Positions 51,828-63,925 of a stretch of 64,000 nucleotides of DNA are shown here, one piece after another. Source of the DNA: Rotaria socialis (taxonomy: Eukaryota; Rotifera; Eurotatoria; Philodinida; Philodinidae); NCBI GenBank assembly GCA_905331475.1, contig CAJNYU010003364.1:458561-522560 (forward strand). The letters are read 5' to 3'. Under the pieces are notes generated by a model. The model was not told where the DNA came from. It saw nothing but the letters and a program-made list of their open reading frames with translations, and searched no databases. The number at the start of each line of letters is the position of its first letter. The stretch's first letter is position 1. The position numbers were made by a program, and so were the translations under genes.

Positions 51828-54800
51828 TTAAGAAGTCAAGTCTTTATAACAGTGATCACAAACCCTTTGTGGTTTCTTTGATGATGCTGCAACAATAGCG
51901 GTTTTAGATGAACAGCTATCACAAAATATATTTCCACAATTTCGACAATGATGTTTACGTTGTGTAACTGAAAATGTTTCATTACATTTCATACATAAAT
52001 CGACATCATCATCATTTAACCATCGACGTTGTGTTATTTTATTTTTTTGAATCTAAATTAAATTTAACAAAAAAATTCAACTAAAGAAAAGTTCAATTGC
52101 TTACTTGAAGAACTTGATATTCTCGTGCTATTTCTTGTAGAGCTGCGTCCAACTCCGTATTCTTCTTTGTTAATTGACCATTTTCAAATATAAGTTTATC
52201 ATTTTTACTTTCACTCGCTAATGATCTTTCTAATAGAGAACGACGTTCATCCTGACTGATCGATAAACGTGCTTCAATATCTATTATTATACATAGAACG
52301 CCGAAGATAATACTATATAACAACTGTATTTTTAAATAAACAAACCAGCTTTATCTGATTTAATTTGTTCAAAATTTGATAACTTTTCATTTGCAATTCT
52401 AATTTCACTTCTTAAAGTAGCTAAATTTTCTGTTAAAGCCGTTAATTGCATTTCATGTTTTTTAGCTCGTAATGCAAGTTCTGATTCCGATGAACTCTTA
52501 ATAATAATACAAAAGAAAATTCATATCTTGACTAGAGAATTGTTTCATGTTATTTACAATTTGTTTTTCATATTTTTCTCGTTGAAGATCAACAGTTTGA
52601 GTAGCGGCAGACAATGATTCAGAAACCTAAAAACGTTGTTGATGGAAAACGAAAAAGAAAATGCTATTAGCTGCATTCTTAAAATTACGATCATAGGTAT
52701 AAATCTTTAATTTGGAACTGAAGTTTATCTCGTACCTGGAGTAAATTACGACTAACTTCGTTTAATTGCATTTCATATTTTTGTTTTTGATCTTGATGTT
52801 CTTTTAGTAATTGATCATATTGATGTTTGATTTTATTTAATTGTTCTTCTGTTTGGATAAATGTTGAATTTTCTTTTTCAAATTTTTTCTCAAATTTAGC
52901 CTAGTCAAAAAAGAAACAAATGAAAATAAGCTTATGTATAAGTAACAAATTGAATAAATACTTTATTATCAGTAACTATTGTATGAACAATACTTAAATA
53001 GTTAGTGAATTCCTCACGAATTTGTTCTAGCGTTTGTGTGCGAATTGATTGAGACTCGTGTTCAGCCTAAAAAGAATTAAATTATCGTTTTCCATGATTT
53101 TATTTATTTAAAGTTGCATCTTGTGTACTAATTGAAATTACAAATAATTTCGCTCGCCGTTTCTCGTAGAATTACCTGTTCAATAGCAGCTACTAGATTC
53201 ATTTGACTAGCGTGAATATTTTGTTGAAGATATTGATGAGCTTTATTAGCAACATTAATACCACGATGAACACCTATCGACAATCGCTTAATGGAAACAT
53301 CCTAAAAATTAAAATTTTAGCGTCAAAATGAAAGCTGTTGTCTTCTCGAATACTTTTTCATCTAATTTGACATTTAATTGAGAAATTCTCGTTTGTAATT
53401 CCTCCGTAATTTTCTCTTTTTCTTTTTTCACTATGTTTAATTGTTTTTTAATTTCATTAGCTGTTACTTCATGTTGATCAATCGTTTGTTTTAATTCATT
53501 TTTCTCGTGTTCTAAGCGATTCATTTGTTTTGTTAAATCATTTTTGATTTGTTCTTTTTCTCGTTTCTAAAAATTCGAAGCTTTCTAAAAACTAACTCAA
53601 TTTATTCTTTACTTGATTATCATTATGTTCGTTTGCTTTTTGAAGATTTCGTTCAATAGTTTTATTCTGTTCGCGAAGAGTTGATAATTCGCGTTTTATT
53701 TCATTCATTTGTGTTTCCTAAAAAGACATCAAACAAACTTTTTAACTCATTTGACCCCAAAGGAATTCATCATAGCTATGTTGTGAGGACAGGTGACCCA
53801 TAGGAAAAGGAAGTTAAGCGTTAAAACGGCTACTCATTCCTGTTTCTGTCGCGCTGAAAATGTTCATACATTATCTTTATTATTATCTTGTAATTGCTTC
53901 TTGAGTGAATCGATTGCATCGTTCAATTTTAATTTATCATTTTGTAATTGATTCTAGAGAAAAGAATATAAACTTAGTTTATTAAAATCATAATACCTTT
54001 TCGTTTGTTATTTGAGTATACTGATTTGAAATCTGATCGAATTCGTTTTGAATTTGTTGTCGTTCATTGGAAATTTCTTTTATTTTTATTCGAAGATCTT
54101 TTGTTTGTTGCTCATATTGGTCCTTGAAGATAGGAAATTAATTTAATTGCGAATAAGAATAGAAAACTGATTGCTACTTTTTCTTCTGTTATGTGTCGAA
54201 CAAGATTTTGTCGTTCATCATTTTCATCACCATCCATTTTGTTTTGAATAAATTGATTTTTCGCATTTTTGAGTTCATTCAATGTTTTTTCCAATTCATG
54301 AATTTCATTAGTTAATGATTCAATTTGATTTCGGTAAGAATTCGTTTGCTTTTGTTCGAGTTGTAAAGCATTGATTAATTTTTCGTTCGATTGATTCTTT
54401 AGAAAAAGAAAAGAAAAACTTATCCATGCTAGAAAACAATGAATAAATCTACAGACTTTTTGTTCAAGATTATTGTTTAATTCAATGTTCACTTGTTTCA
54501 AATGTTCGATTTCAGTTCGATTCTAGATGAAAGTGATTCGTGATAGACATCAAAGTTTCTATTAAATCAATGTTTGTAAATCGATAGTTTGCTCATTGAA
54601 TATAAGACATGAACTGCTATTGATAAATGCTGGCAATAACTGAAACCTAGTTTCTGTACATCTGTAAAGCTGACATAATATTAAGTTCGTTTACTTATTT
54701 AACGAAATTTCACTTATTAAGATAATACACATAGTGACATAATATGCAAGGCACGAATAATTTACAAAAACAAAATATCGACACTGAGTTGGCAGTTTTT

Positions 54801-56563
54801 TTGTCCTCGAAATGAACGAATTCAGCTAGAGACTGTTGCTGTGCTACTTACATCTTTTAGACTTGTACGCATATATTTTATTGCCATCTGAAATTTATCC
54901 TTATTCTCGCGTGTTAATCTAACAAATTCTTTTATTTCCTGAATTCCGCTTTGAATTTGAGACGTATTTTCACTGATGATCGCATCATAGATTGATAGAT
55001 TCTATAGAAGAAAATATCAAAATATGTTTTAATATAAAATCGAAAGTTAATTTACTTGATTGAATAAATTTTCGAATTGATCAAATTTTTCAGTATATTT
55101 ATAGCTAAATATGAAAAAAAATGAAAATTCGATTTCATTTTAAAATGTAACTAACTTTTCTTTAAGAGTAGAACGCAGTTGGCTTATTTCTTGTTCTTTT
55201 TCTAATGATATTTCATACATACGTTGCTGAACAACAATAAGTTCACGTTTAAGTACATCGACATCATCATTTGTCGATCTAAGATTCAGCAGAAAAATAA
55301 TATTAAAAGAAGACCGGTGGGTATTTTTACAAAAAAAAGCTAACATGCAGGTGAGTATATCTACTGTGTGACAAAGAAGATCGAGAATACTACTATACTT
55401 ACAAACTGTACGAATGAAGTAAAAAAAAGAAAAAGATGAGAAGTTTATTGAATGAGAAAATCAATGGATGCTGGGATTTTTTACGGTAAATAACTTACCT
55501 TGGAATAAGATCATCGCATAGAACGGTTACTTGATGATTTTTTTCTTTCAATTCAGCCTAAAAATCGGCAAGTTTTGTTTTTGTGTAAATGATCGTGATA
55601 CTTACTTTTGTATTCACAAGTTCGTCTGTAAAAGTAGCGAATTGTGCATCGTAGATATCTTTTGTAGCTTTTAAATTAACAATTTCTTGAGACTAAAATA
55701 AAGGTATTACTCTTAGAATGAGAAACAAGAATTTTTCAAATTAATATTTACTTGATCTGCTAGTTTTATTTGTGCATTCTTAAAATGTTTTTGGAATAAT
55801 TGAAGTTGTTCTTCAAGATCATTAGCATGTTGTTTTTGTTGCACTAATTCACTTGTCACTAGAAAATAGAATATAAAAGATCTGATGATTGTTGATATTG
55901 TATTTAGCAGATCATTCTAAGCAGAACAAAGGTTCTTAATGAACTTTTGCAGTAGGCATTCACTGCTGCTATCAGTCAGACTATGAAAACAAATGTTGCA
56001 TTGGAATTTGATACTTTTACAATAGTCAAATGAATAGAACAATCCATCTGCAATTCAATTTTCTAGAAATACACTTACATAAAATTCGACTTTGTTCTGA
56101 CACAGTGAATTGTTGCTTCCATAAAGCAGCATCTGCACTTAGTTTTACCTATCATAAATCATTGAATAAAATGTAATTTATCACCGGTTCCTTACTCCTT
56201 CTTCGATTACATTCTTCACACTAGTTGTATCGTGTTTATCAACAACAGGTTCTTCTGTATGAGTTTGTGTGTAATGTTGTGCTAGACTTGATGAGTCATT
56301 GAATTTATTATGACAAATCGGACAAAGAAAACCCTTTAGAATGACAAGAAAAATAATAGGGAAATTATCAAACGAAGATCTAACCTCTTCATCGAACGTG
56401 CTTGACGATGGTGATGACTCGTGGTCGCTATTGTTTGTGTGTTGAGATCCACCCTACGAATAAAGAGAGAAAAAATGGCACAACACACACACATAGAAAC
56501 TATTAGATGAAATATTAATATGGATACCTTTCGGCTTTTTAATCGATTCAAAAGTCCTGACAT
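51828..56563 (-). CDS. EEA1: EEA1-like endosomal tether (C2H2 finger, coiled coil, FYVE), 23 exons, ~905 aa
   Basis: Rab5/PI3P effector that tethers early endosomes before fusion. Twenty-three small GT-AG exons from ATG 56563 to TAA 51828 keep frame (906 codons). Exon 3 (56196-56333) encodes a C2H2 finger, FLCPICHNKFNDSSSLAQHYTQTH-type (Cys39, Cys42, His55, His60), the Rab5-binding module of EEA1. Residues about 80-830 are almost continuous heptad-rich coiled coil. The last exon (51828-52052) is a complete FYVE domain: WLNDDDVDLC (WxxD motif), RKHHCRNCG and RVCDHCY, with all zinc-binding Cys present. Human EEA1 is about 1411 aa, so the rod here is roughly a third shorter. The calmodulin-binding IQ motif is not evident. 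Alternative: another FYVE coiled-coil protein, but the N-terminal finger plus C-terminal FYVE pairing is specific. Confidence 0.9.
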
Positions 56564-57695
56564 AATAGTTTGAAAGGTTTAATGCAATAATAAAGCACCA
56601 CGCGTTATCTGTCATTGATATAAAGATTCACCATCTATTTGTTATAACATAGAACCAGTTCACAAGAAGACGATCAACGAGGGCGCTAGTAATCAAGAGT
56701 AAAAAGATGTTTCTTATCTGTTGTTTTTTACCTCTCGAGTTTGCTACTATCTCATTGTATCAATATCTGTTTTGTAAAAGATTGAATCATTTAAAAGTGA
56801 AATTCAATCTATTCATGGTCAATAATAGGTATTCTACCTGAGTTTCCAAAGGCTACCGACTCGAAATATTTTCAGCGACTCAGGGTTTACTCATATGGTG
56901 ACCCCATGAGTCTTCAAGTGTTCAGCTTTCTGTAGATTAATAAGAATACAACAATGACAATTCTTAAAATTAGCATTGAGCTGTAAAAAATTGGCAGCTG
57001 ACTGATTATTTATGTGAATATGTGTAAAATCAGTAGATTCCGATTCTAAGCCAAAACATAGAATCGATGCACCGCTTATGAATAATATTTCAAGATAACA
57101 AATGAAAACATTGCTTATTCAATAGGTCCGTGTGTTTTTAAGATACAGTGAGAAACGATCGGAATTTTATTCGTTGTTACGAATGATTGTTCTTTAAAGA
57201 ATACAATGGTATGGTTACCGTTATCAAAAGTAATTACCGAAGATTCCCTAAACATAACTACTTCGAATGCCTAGAAAATTTCTCACGCTGAATATTCAAA
57301 ACACTTTTTTTTCCAGTTGATAACACAATAAAATAATGAAAATGATTAAATCAAATATGTTTTGGACTGCCCCTGTCATTTTAATTACACTTTTATCGAT
57401 GATTTTTGTTTACGCTATAATAGCGCACAAGATAATAGGTATTATTTTGTCCATTTTTCGTGCGATATGCATGATTAAAGTAGTTATAAATATGAGTTTT
57501 TTGTTTACGAAGACAAAAGGACATATTAAAATCAAAATGATAAAAATTCATGTAGCTTGAAAGTTCAAGTACATTGGTTTTTATTAAAATATTTTAATTT
57601 TTCTCTGCTAAACGCAGCTAAAAACTAAGGACAAAAGTATGTGTTGAAATCATAAATGTATATACTATTGAAACGAAAATATTTCTATGAGTATG
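56564..57695. other. Upstream flank of EEA1, no gene recognised
   Basis: This should contain the EEA1 promoter. The 74-codon frame at 57336-57560 is hydrophobic (a possible membrane segment) but has no supporting homology or splice context, so it is not called. Confidence 0.45.
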
Positions 57696-58686
57696 TCTAT
57701 GACGAATTCGGTCTAAAATGTCCTTGAAAAAATGTCCCTCGTTAAAATGTCCCTTATTCTTTATTTTTAGTTGTTGAACTGTATTAGTGAAATATAGATG
57801 ACGGCTTAAAGCAAGAAATATATCGGCGCATATTTTAATTGTCTATTGCAGAGGATACGACTACTGTATAAATAATTCAATAAAGACGAGAAAATATATC
57901 GTTTAAGTATCATTCGTTGTTTTGCGTAATATTTTTTCGTAATCGCAAAAAGACATTTTTAATGGGATCTAATAAGTTGACAACTATTGATGAAACTCAA
58001 TGTTCACCCTAGTCAAGTCTCCCTAGAAGAATCCCAGGGAGTCCCCTGACGAATCCCCGGGGACTCATGACAGGGAGTCCCTAGGGATTTCGTTCTTTTG
58101 AGGGGACTCCCCGGGGAGTTATCTGGCCAAAATGGATGAAATATCTAATTAATAATAAATTCTTCTTTATTTTTTAAAATTTGAAAAACTTAAAAAGTTC
58201 TTTTTATTTTAAAAAATCTCATCAATTTTCCCCAGAGAAATTCCTGCGGACTCACGACAGGCATTGGCGGGCCACCACGAGGCAATTGGTGGCAATTGCC
58301 ACACCCTGTGACGAAGCCAGGGAGGACTCAGTCCTCTAGCGAGCTTTTACAAAATGTACTTTATATATTAATATGTATTCTTGTTTGCAATTTAATGTTT
58401 CTACCAGTGTTGCCTGATATCAATGTCGAAAATTCAAAAAAAGTCGAGAAAAACTCACAAAATCCTCAAAAAATCGGAAATAAATCCAGAAAAAGTTTCA
58501 AAATCCCCAAAAACCCGGAAGATCTAGCAACAGTTACCTGAAGTACAATTTTATAGGTTACTTACAAGCCCACAATTTTTGGATGCTTGCAGCACCCGTG
58601 GGGGCTGCCCCAGGTCGAAAAATCTGACACAAGGTCTTATTAAGCACATACAAGATCTTGGAATATGTGCGAAGTCTTACAAGAAT

Positions 58687-58838
58687 CTGACAAAAAATCG
58701 TAGTCTCTGAGATCTTAGACCAAGTCTCACAATCAGATTCTTGAAAGATCGTACACATTGATAACATCTTTCAAGAATCTGATTCTGCGACTTGATCTAA
58801 GATCTCAGAGACTACGATTCTTGTACGATTTTTTGTCG
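58687..58838. repeat. Hairpin, ~62-bp arms
   Basis: The left arm (58687-58749) and right arm (58766-58838) are inverted copies around a 16-bp spacer. The right arm carries an 11-bp insertion (CAAGAATCGTA-like) relative to the left, and there are a few mismatches. It lies inside the inner hAT-like element. Confidence 0.75.
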
Positions 58839-58965
58839 GATCTTACACGATCATATAAGATCAGATGCAGAATCTTATCAGATCTTAACATCTGATTGTT
58901 TGCCCTAGGGCGGTGAGTCGCCACTGGTCGCACCTGAAAAATGATCAGTCATATATATGTATCCG

Positions 58966-58995
<30 letters not shown>

Positions 58996-58999
<4 letters not shown>

Positions 59000-59208
59000 G
59001 GTCAAAATTCAAATCCAGTCAAATTTTAAGGGTGGGTGTGGGTGTGGGTGTGGGTGTCGGATGCGGTTGGACACAGGGTTAACACTCACACCCACACCCT
59101 GAAAATCGAAATTAAAATTTTGACTGGGATTTTGTTGGACACAATTCTAATTTGAATTTTGCCCGGGTAAATTTAAAATTTGACTGGAGTTGAATTTTGA
59201 CCACAACA
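58996..59208. mobile_element. Mariner-like MITE, 213 bp, inserted at TA
   Basis: The terminal inverted repeats start TGTTGTGGTCAAAATTCAA and extend about 35 bp with one mismatch. Both ends abut TA in a TA microsatellite. The interior includes (GGGTGT)n and its partial complement. The TA target is characteristic of Tc1/mariner elements (established), although a TA duplication inside a TA repeat is weak evidence by itself. Confidence 0.7.
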
Positions 59209-59445
59209 TATACATACATTACAGTAAAAACATGGTTTTCTGTTAAAAAAAATTGACTTCATTTTTTATTGCCACACCTCCATATGAGACGTTGTCCCGC
59301 CAATGACGACAGGGACTCCCCAGGGATTTCGTTATTTTGCAAGGACTCCCCAGGGGAGTCGTCGGGGGAGAGTGGATTAGGGCATCGCCTTCTCAATCAC
59401 CTAAAAATTCATTTTTACAACCGAAGTCCAACTAAACCAACAATT

Positions 59446-59650
59446 GCAAAAATATACTCGAATAAAGAAAAATTCATATTAAGTATTAATGGTTATAATT
59501 TTCCAATTTTTAAATTTTAATCGAAAGAAAACTATAAATTTTGGAGATATACAAACCGAAGTTGTAACGTAATTTTGCATACAAATTCTGATGATACATT
59601 TTTAAGATTTTCTGGAACAGTTACTGTTCATAACCTAATTTTTCAAATTA
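59446..59650 (+). pseudogene. FLYWCH-type zinc-finger fragment
   Basis: The translation has the FLYWCH order: KEKFILSINGYNF, then an in-frame TAA (59518-59520), then NYKFWRYTNRSCNVIL and a terminal HN where the family has HNH. The Phe/Trp/Cys/His skeleton is visible, but the last His is replaced and the stop breaks the domain. A Lys/Glu-rich continuation (KIAEQRMKELYERFDKK) follows. FLYWCH domains are common in MULE-type transposons and bdelloid multigene families. It lies inside the outer element at 57704-59994. Confidence 0.5.
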
Positions 59651-60002
59651 ATAGCGGAATGAAACCTTGTGCAAAGCGACCCAAGTCAAAAATTGCAGAA
59701 CAACGTATGAAAGAATTATATGAACGATTCGACAAGAAACAAATTGATCCACAAGAATTATTAAAAGAACTTTATCTTTTGTCGCAAATGGAAAATAAAT
59801 TAGAATTTTATTCGTTTTTTTTGATTATATGACATGATTAATTTTATGAATAAGAGTAGTTCATGTTTTACAAAAAGCACATCTTGAAAATGAAAGACAT
59901 TTTTTCGGTGGACAATATTTCTAGTCGTAAGGGACATTTTTTCAAGGACCAAAATAACGGGGACATTTTTGAAAGAACATTTTAGACTGTTACCTCTATG
60001 AC

Positions 60003-61108
60003 TAACGTAAATGAAAAATAATTTATCGATGCTTACATCCAGGAATATCGATGAATATAAACAGGCTGTATGACTAATTGTTGTCGAGGGCCTGATTTTT
60101 TGCGTTTTATTTTTGAACCCAGCATAATTTGTGATACAATATGACATCAGATTTTTACGTCGATAGGAATCAAACTGAGAAGCTTCATACTTTTATTACT
60201 TTGACAAGAAGATCCTGTGAAAAAATGAGTCAACGTCCACATTAATTGATTATGAAATGTTTTGATCAAAAATATGTTTTCAATTGAATGTAATGAGATT
60301 CTTGTCTGTACGTGTAATGGACAAGACTACATTATGATTCACCAAGTGACTAACATCTTCATGAGTTTCGACATGCAGAGAAGTGTACACACCACGGGCT
60401 ATATGATATCGCTTGAGAAATAAAAACTAGATGGTATCCGAGTTACACTCGTATGCAAAATGCGATGCGAAGCAAAACTTTGGATCTTCACGAAAAATCT
60501 TTAGTTCAAAGAAATCTTGAATACTTTTTATGTAGTCATAATGATATTCATCACTCTGAAAAATCTATTTTTACTTAGTGATTCCTTCTTAAGGATCGAT
60601 TTTGACTGATCGATTAATTATCTCCACGATTCATTATCTTAGATCAGCTGTAAATGAATAGACTATATAGTGACTAACATAAGTTGATGACGCCACTTTA
60701 ATTATATCGCAACAAATTTCTTTCATTTTTGTCATTTTAGAACCACATTTGTGAATGAACAGAACTTCAGATTGAAGATTCGAAAACGCGTATAAGCAGT
60801 TCGATCTTGATACTTCTATCTTGCGCTTCAACGAGATTTGTATTATTTTCGGTTCTCGAGATCATCGAGTTACAAAACGACGAAAACGATGCTTACGACC
60901 AAGTAAAAAAGAAAAAAAAGTCTCACGACGGACTACAGAAATGCTTCTGGTTCGCATCGCATTAAAAACATAATTTACTTGCAATAAAATTCATACTCAA
61001 ATCGCTACTATAAGATGTATTTTATTTTATCACCTTATTTAGAAGATACAAAACAACGAAGAATTTTGGAGAAAACCTAAGTCAAGTAACGCAAAAATTA
61101 GCAATTAA
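60003..61108. other. Spacer, no gene recognised
   Basis: 3' flank of the esterase gene, with only short unsupported frames. Nothing recognisable. Confidence 0.5.
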
Positions 61109-62263
61109 TTACAATTTATCGATAAATGTTCGTATTTTGTTTTGAACACACGCAGCTTCTGGCAACCATCTATGATACATTGGATACGTATGCATTAGAC
61201 CATAGCCTTTATCTAATATAATTTCACTATTACTCTCAAGTATTTTTTGTTCTAACATTAGAGCATCACAATAAAATAGCTCTCCGGTTCCTACGCTTAC
61301 ATAAAGTGGAGGAAAACCTTGAAAGGAATGTTCGATTGGATTTACTTCATTCAATTGTTGAGTAAATTTTCCAAAATAGGCGGGACCTTTAAGATTTTCA
61401 TCAATGTTAAATATTTGTTTTCTCAAGTTAAGTGCTAATTGAAGTGAAAATAAAACACGATTTTCTCGTGTATCACTATCCCGTTCGGTATCCATAAAAC
61501 TTAAATCGACCCATGGTGACAGTAACACAAGACCCAGAGGAACAGGCTGTTGTTCCTCAACCATAATTTGAATAAGACGCAGCCACATTAAGCCGCCTGA
61601 TGAATCACCCATACCAACCATTCGTTGAGTAATATTCCGATCAAATTCTAACATAGACATATAAACAGTAACTACCTCATCAATAGACGAAAGTAGAGTG
61701 CTTTCGGGAGAAAGTCGATGTTCAATATGAATTACTGGCATATGATACTCTTTCGAGAGGTAACATTCATAACCCGCATAAGTATCAATATCACCCGACA
61801 CAAAACCGCCGCCATGTATATAAAGAAGAACATCTTGACTTCTATCAGTCCAATCGTTCATATCACCCTCTTTGATTGAATATGCATTTACTTGTCGATT
61901 ATTGTATTCATATACAATTGGTTCAATTTTACATGTTTGCTTATTACGTTGTGGATATAGAGTCTTAAATATTTTTTTAGCTATTGAACGATATTCTATT
62001 AATTGAGTTCTATCTGGTGAAGAACTCAAAAACAGTGGAGGATCATGAAGTCTCATAATTTCTATCAATGCCTGAGATGCGCGACTTAAAACTGATGGTG
62101 GTTGAAATAGAGATAGCGCCCAAATCCGAGCCATGAATATTGTGTGCAAAGCAGTTATACGATCTGATTGAGAAAAATATAATGTTCGATAATTGATAAA
62201 TGGTTGAATAAAAACCATCGAACCAAATGTAAACGTTAGCAATAACAGCGTAATACCCATCAT
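61109..62263 (-). CDS. Intronless HSL/AADAC-type alpha/beta-hydrolase, 384 aa
   Basis: Predicted carboxylesterase/lipase of the alpha/beta-hydrolase fold-3 family. The first 25 residues (MMGITLLLLTFTFGSMVFIQP) form a signal anchor, which suggests ER membrane attachment as in arylacetamide deacetylase. The oxyanion motif is HGGGFVSGD (His150-Gly153). The nucleophile elbow is GMGDSSGG (Ser221; most relatives have GDSAGG). A likely acid is Asp333 (GTGELFYCDA) and the likely catalytic His is His358 (GLMHTYP). The start is ATG 62263; a second ATG follows immediately. The gene is a single exon among intron-rich neighbours, consistent with retroposition or horizontal acquisition, but not proof. Substrate unknown. 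Confidence 0.9.
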   Translation of the reverse strand: MMGITLLLLTFTFGSMVFIQPFINYRTLYFSQSDRITALHTIFMARIWALSLFQPPSVLSRASQALIEIMRLHDPPLFLSSSPDRTQLIEYRSIAKKIFKTLYPQRNKQTCKIEPIVYEYNNRQVNAYSIKEGDMNDWTDRSQDVLLYIHGGGFVSGDIDTYAGYECYLSKEYHMPVIHIEHRLSPESTLLSSIDEVVTVYMSMLEFDRNITQRMVGMGDSSGGLMWLRLIQIMVEEQQPVPLGLVLLSPWVDLSFMDTERDSDTRENRVLFSLQLALNLRKQIFNIDENLKGPAYFGKFTQQLNEVNPIEHSFQGFPPLYVSVGTGELFYCDALMLEQKILESNSEIILDKGYGLMHTYPMYHRWLPEAACVQNKIRTFIDKL

Positions 62264-63925
62264 ATATGTATATATTATACGTGTTATATTTCAGTCACTA
62301 TTCGACAGGATATGTGTGTATATATATATATCTATATATATAGGATTAAGCATCCATTCTGGATTAATTTTTTCTTTCTACCTTTATTTTTATTTGAAAC
62401 CAACCGTCAAAAATATTACGAGTTGTTCTTCTTTACTACAAATCAATCTAATGGATTGATAAGCCAATGAGTTTATCTAGAAATAAATTTAAGATAGTTT
62501 TTAAAAAATTTCTCTATAATTTCTATTCACAATAAAATCGTCCAGAATTATAGGTTAGAATCAATATGAATACTTTTCTTTCTTGGAAATATTCTAAATT
62601 TATATTGAAACAGTTAATGTCGCTGAACCTCTTACATTATATCTGTATCAATAGATTCAATATAATCATCAGTATACAGGCGCAACTTAACAGATCACTT
62701 TTAAAAGGATATTCTAGGCAGAGCTCGGACGAAAGTATTTTTACTTGTATTGTTCGTACTTTTATTTGAAAAGTACGAAAAGTACAAGTGCAACTAATTG
62801 TACTTTGGGAAAAGTACTTTGTACTCATATGTTCCATTCATTAAGACTCACCCAGTATAACTATCAAGTACTGTTACCACAGTATAAGTATAAGCACCAA
62901 ATACTTTACTTGAAACACAAGTAGAAGTACCAAGTATTTTTTTTTCAAAGTACAAGTACAGGCGCAAGTATACGTGTGACACGACAAGTAAAAGTACAAG
63001 TTCATTTTTTTTAGTACCAGTAAAAGTAAAAGTAAATATTTTCAAGCACAAGTAAAATACTTTTACTTGCTGTACTTGTACTCGTCCTAGCTCTGATTCT
63101 AGGATATACCAACGATTCAATCAAAACTTCAGATAGAAAAAATGGAAGAGGTCATCATATAACAATAGATGCAAATTCAAATACTCTTACACTACTTTCC
63201 GTATTTATAAAGCAAAGTATTTATAGATTGATCGTGAAGTTTAAGTAGCGTTTACAACTATTTTCTTACATGAAGCACTTACATTAGAACAATTATTAGA
63301 GTTCCTCTAGTTATTTTTGAAGGAGTTTTAAAAACAAAAAATATCTAAGAAAACTCAAATTTGACCTTCATTTTTCAAACGAATAAGTTTGCAAAAGTTT
63401 TATGATGCCATCATCTTCGAATGCGTAATTTCATAGAGACAAAAAAACTATACTACAGTCAATAGGATATTTCTGATAAAAGAAATTTCGATTTTACTTG
63501 AATACCTTATTACATAAAAATCAAATGTTTTCCAACTTCTCGCTTCGAATATGACATCTGGTGTTTGTCAACGCAGGATGAAAATCTTTTTTATTAATTT
63601 ATGACGCTAGTTGCAAGCATTCGTTTTTCTCTTGCCACTGTTTTTATTGATGAAAAATGAAGACCAATGTATTTGATTTACAAGGAAGTAGCATATTGAA
63701 AACAAAAATTATTTCTTTCTCATGTTAAGATAAATTACCTTGACTATGACTGCACAGCATACCACACCAATTTGATAATGGCGTGGTATGATATTAATTC
63801 AGCTTGATTCATTTTTTTTCACGACCCATCATCACTGCATATGAGACATAAACGAAATTTAATAAACAAGATGCAAACCTCACGATTAGGGGGGTAGTCA
63901 GGAAGCCTAGGGGGCTCAGCCCGGG

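Larger units (their letters stand above)
58262..59305. mobile_element. Inner hAT-like element, 1044 bp, exact 8-bp target duplication
   Basis: It begins CATTGGCGGG and ends CCCGCCAATG, a perfect 10-bp inverted terminus. It is flanked by ACGACAGG at 58254-58261 and 59306-59313. Deleting the element and one duplication restores a sequence like the uninterrupted sister unit at about 58060-58115. There is no transposase frame, so it is non-autonomous. Confidence 0.8.
58007..59382. mobile_element. Nested element with CCCTAGTC/CTCTCCC inverted ends
   Basis: The left end CCCTAGTCAAGTCTCCC and the right end, inverted (CCCTAATCCACTCTCCC), differ at 3 of 17 positions; the same family frames 36006-36820. 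The body has two similar GGGACTCCC/GATTTCGTT units, one at 58040-58120 and one split by the inner element (58230-58261 plus 59306-59370). Confidence 0.6.
57704..59994. mobile_element. Outer DNA-transposon-like element, ~2.3 kb, 8-bp target duplication
   Basis: It is flanked by TCTATGAC at 57696-57703 and 59995-60002. Both ends carry GTCTAAAATGT followed by repeated AAAATGTCC blocks in inverted orientation (57711-57755; 59925-59986). It contains a FLYWCH-type zinc-finger remnant at 59446-59650 and three further nested elements. The terminal few bases do not match well between the ends, so the exact borders are provisional. Confidence 0.55.

Noticed and set aside
57336..57560. 74-codon hydrophobic ORF upstream of EEA1
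   Set aside because: An ATG and a hydrophobic run are present, but no homologue, no conserved context and AT-driven composition.
62637..63120. 66- and 90-codon ORFs
   Set aside because: Both translate the AAGTAC-rich degenerate repeat.
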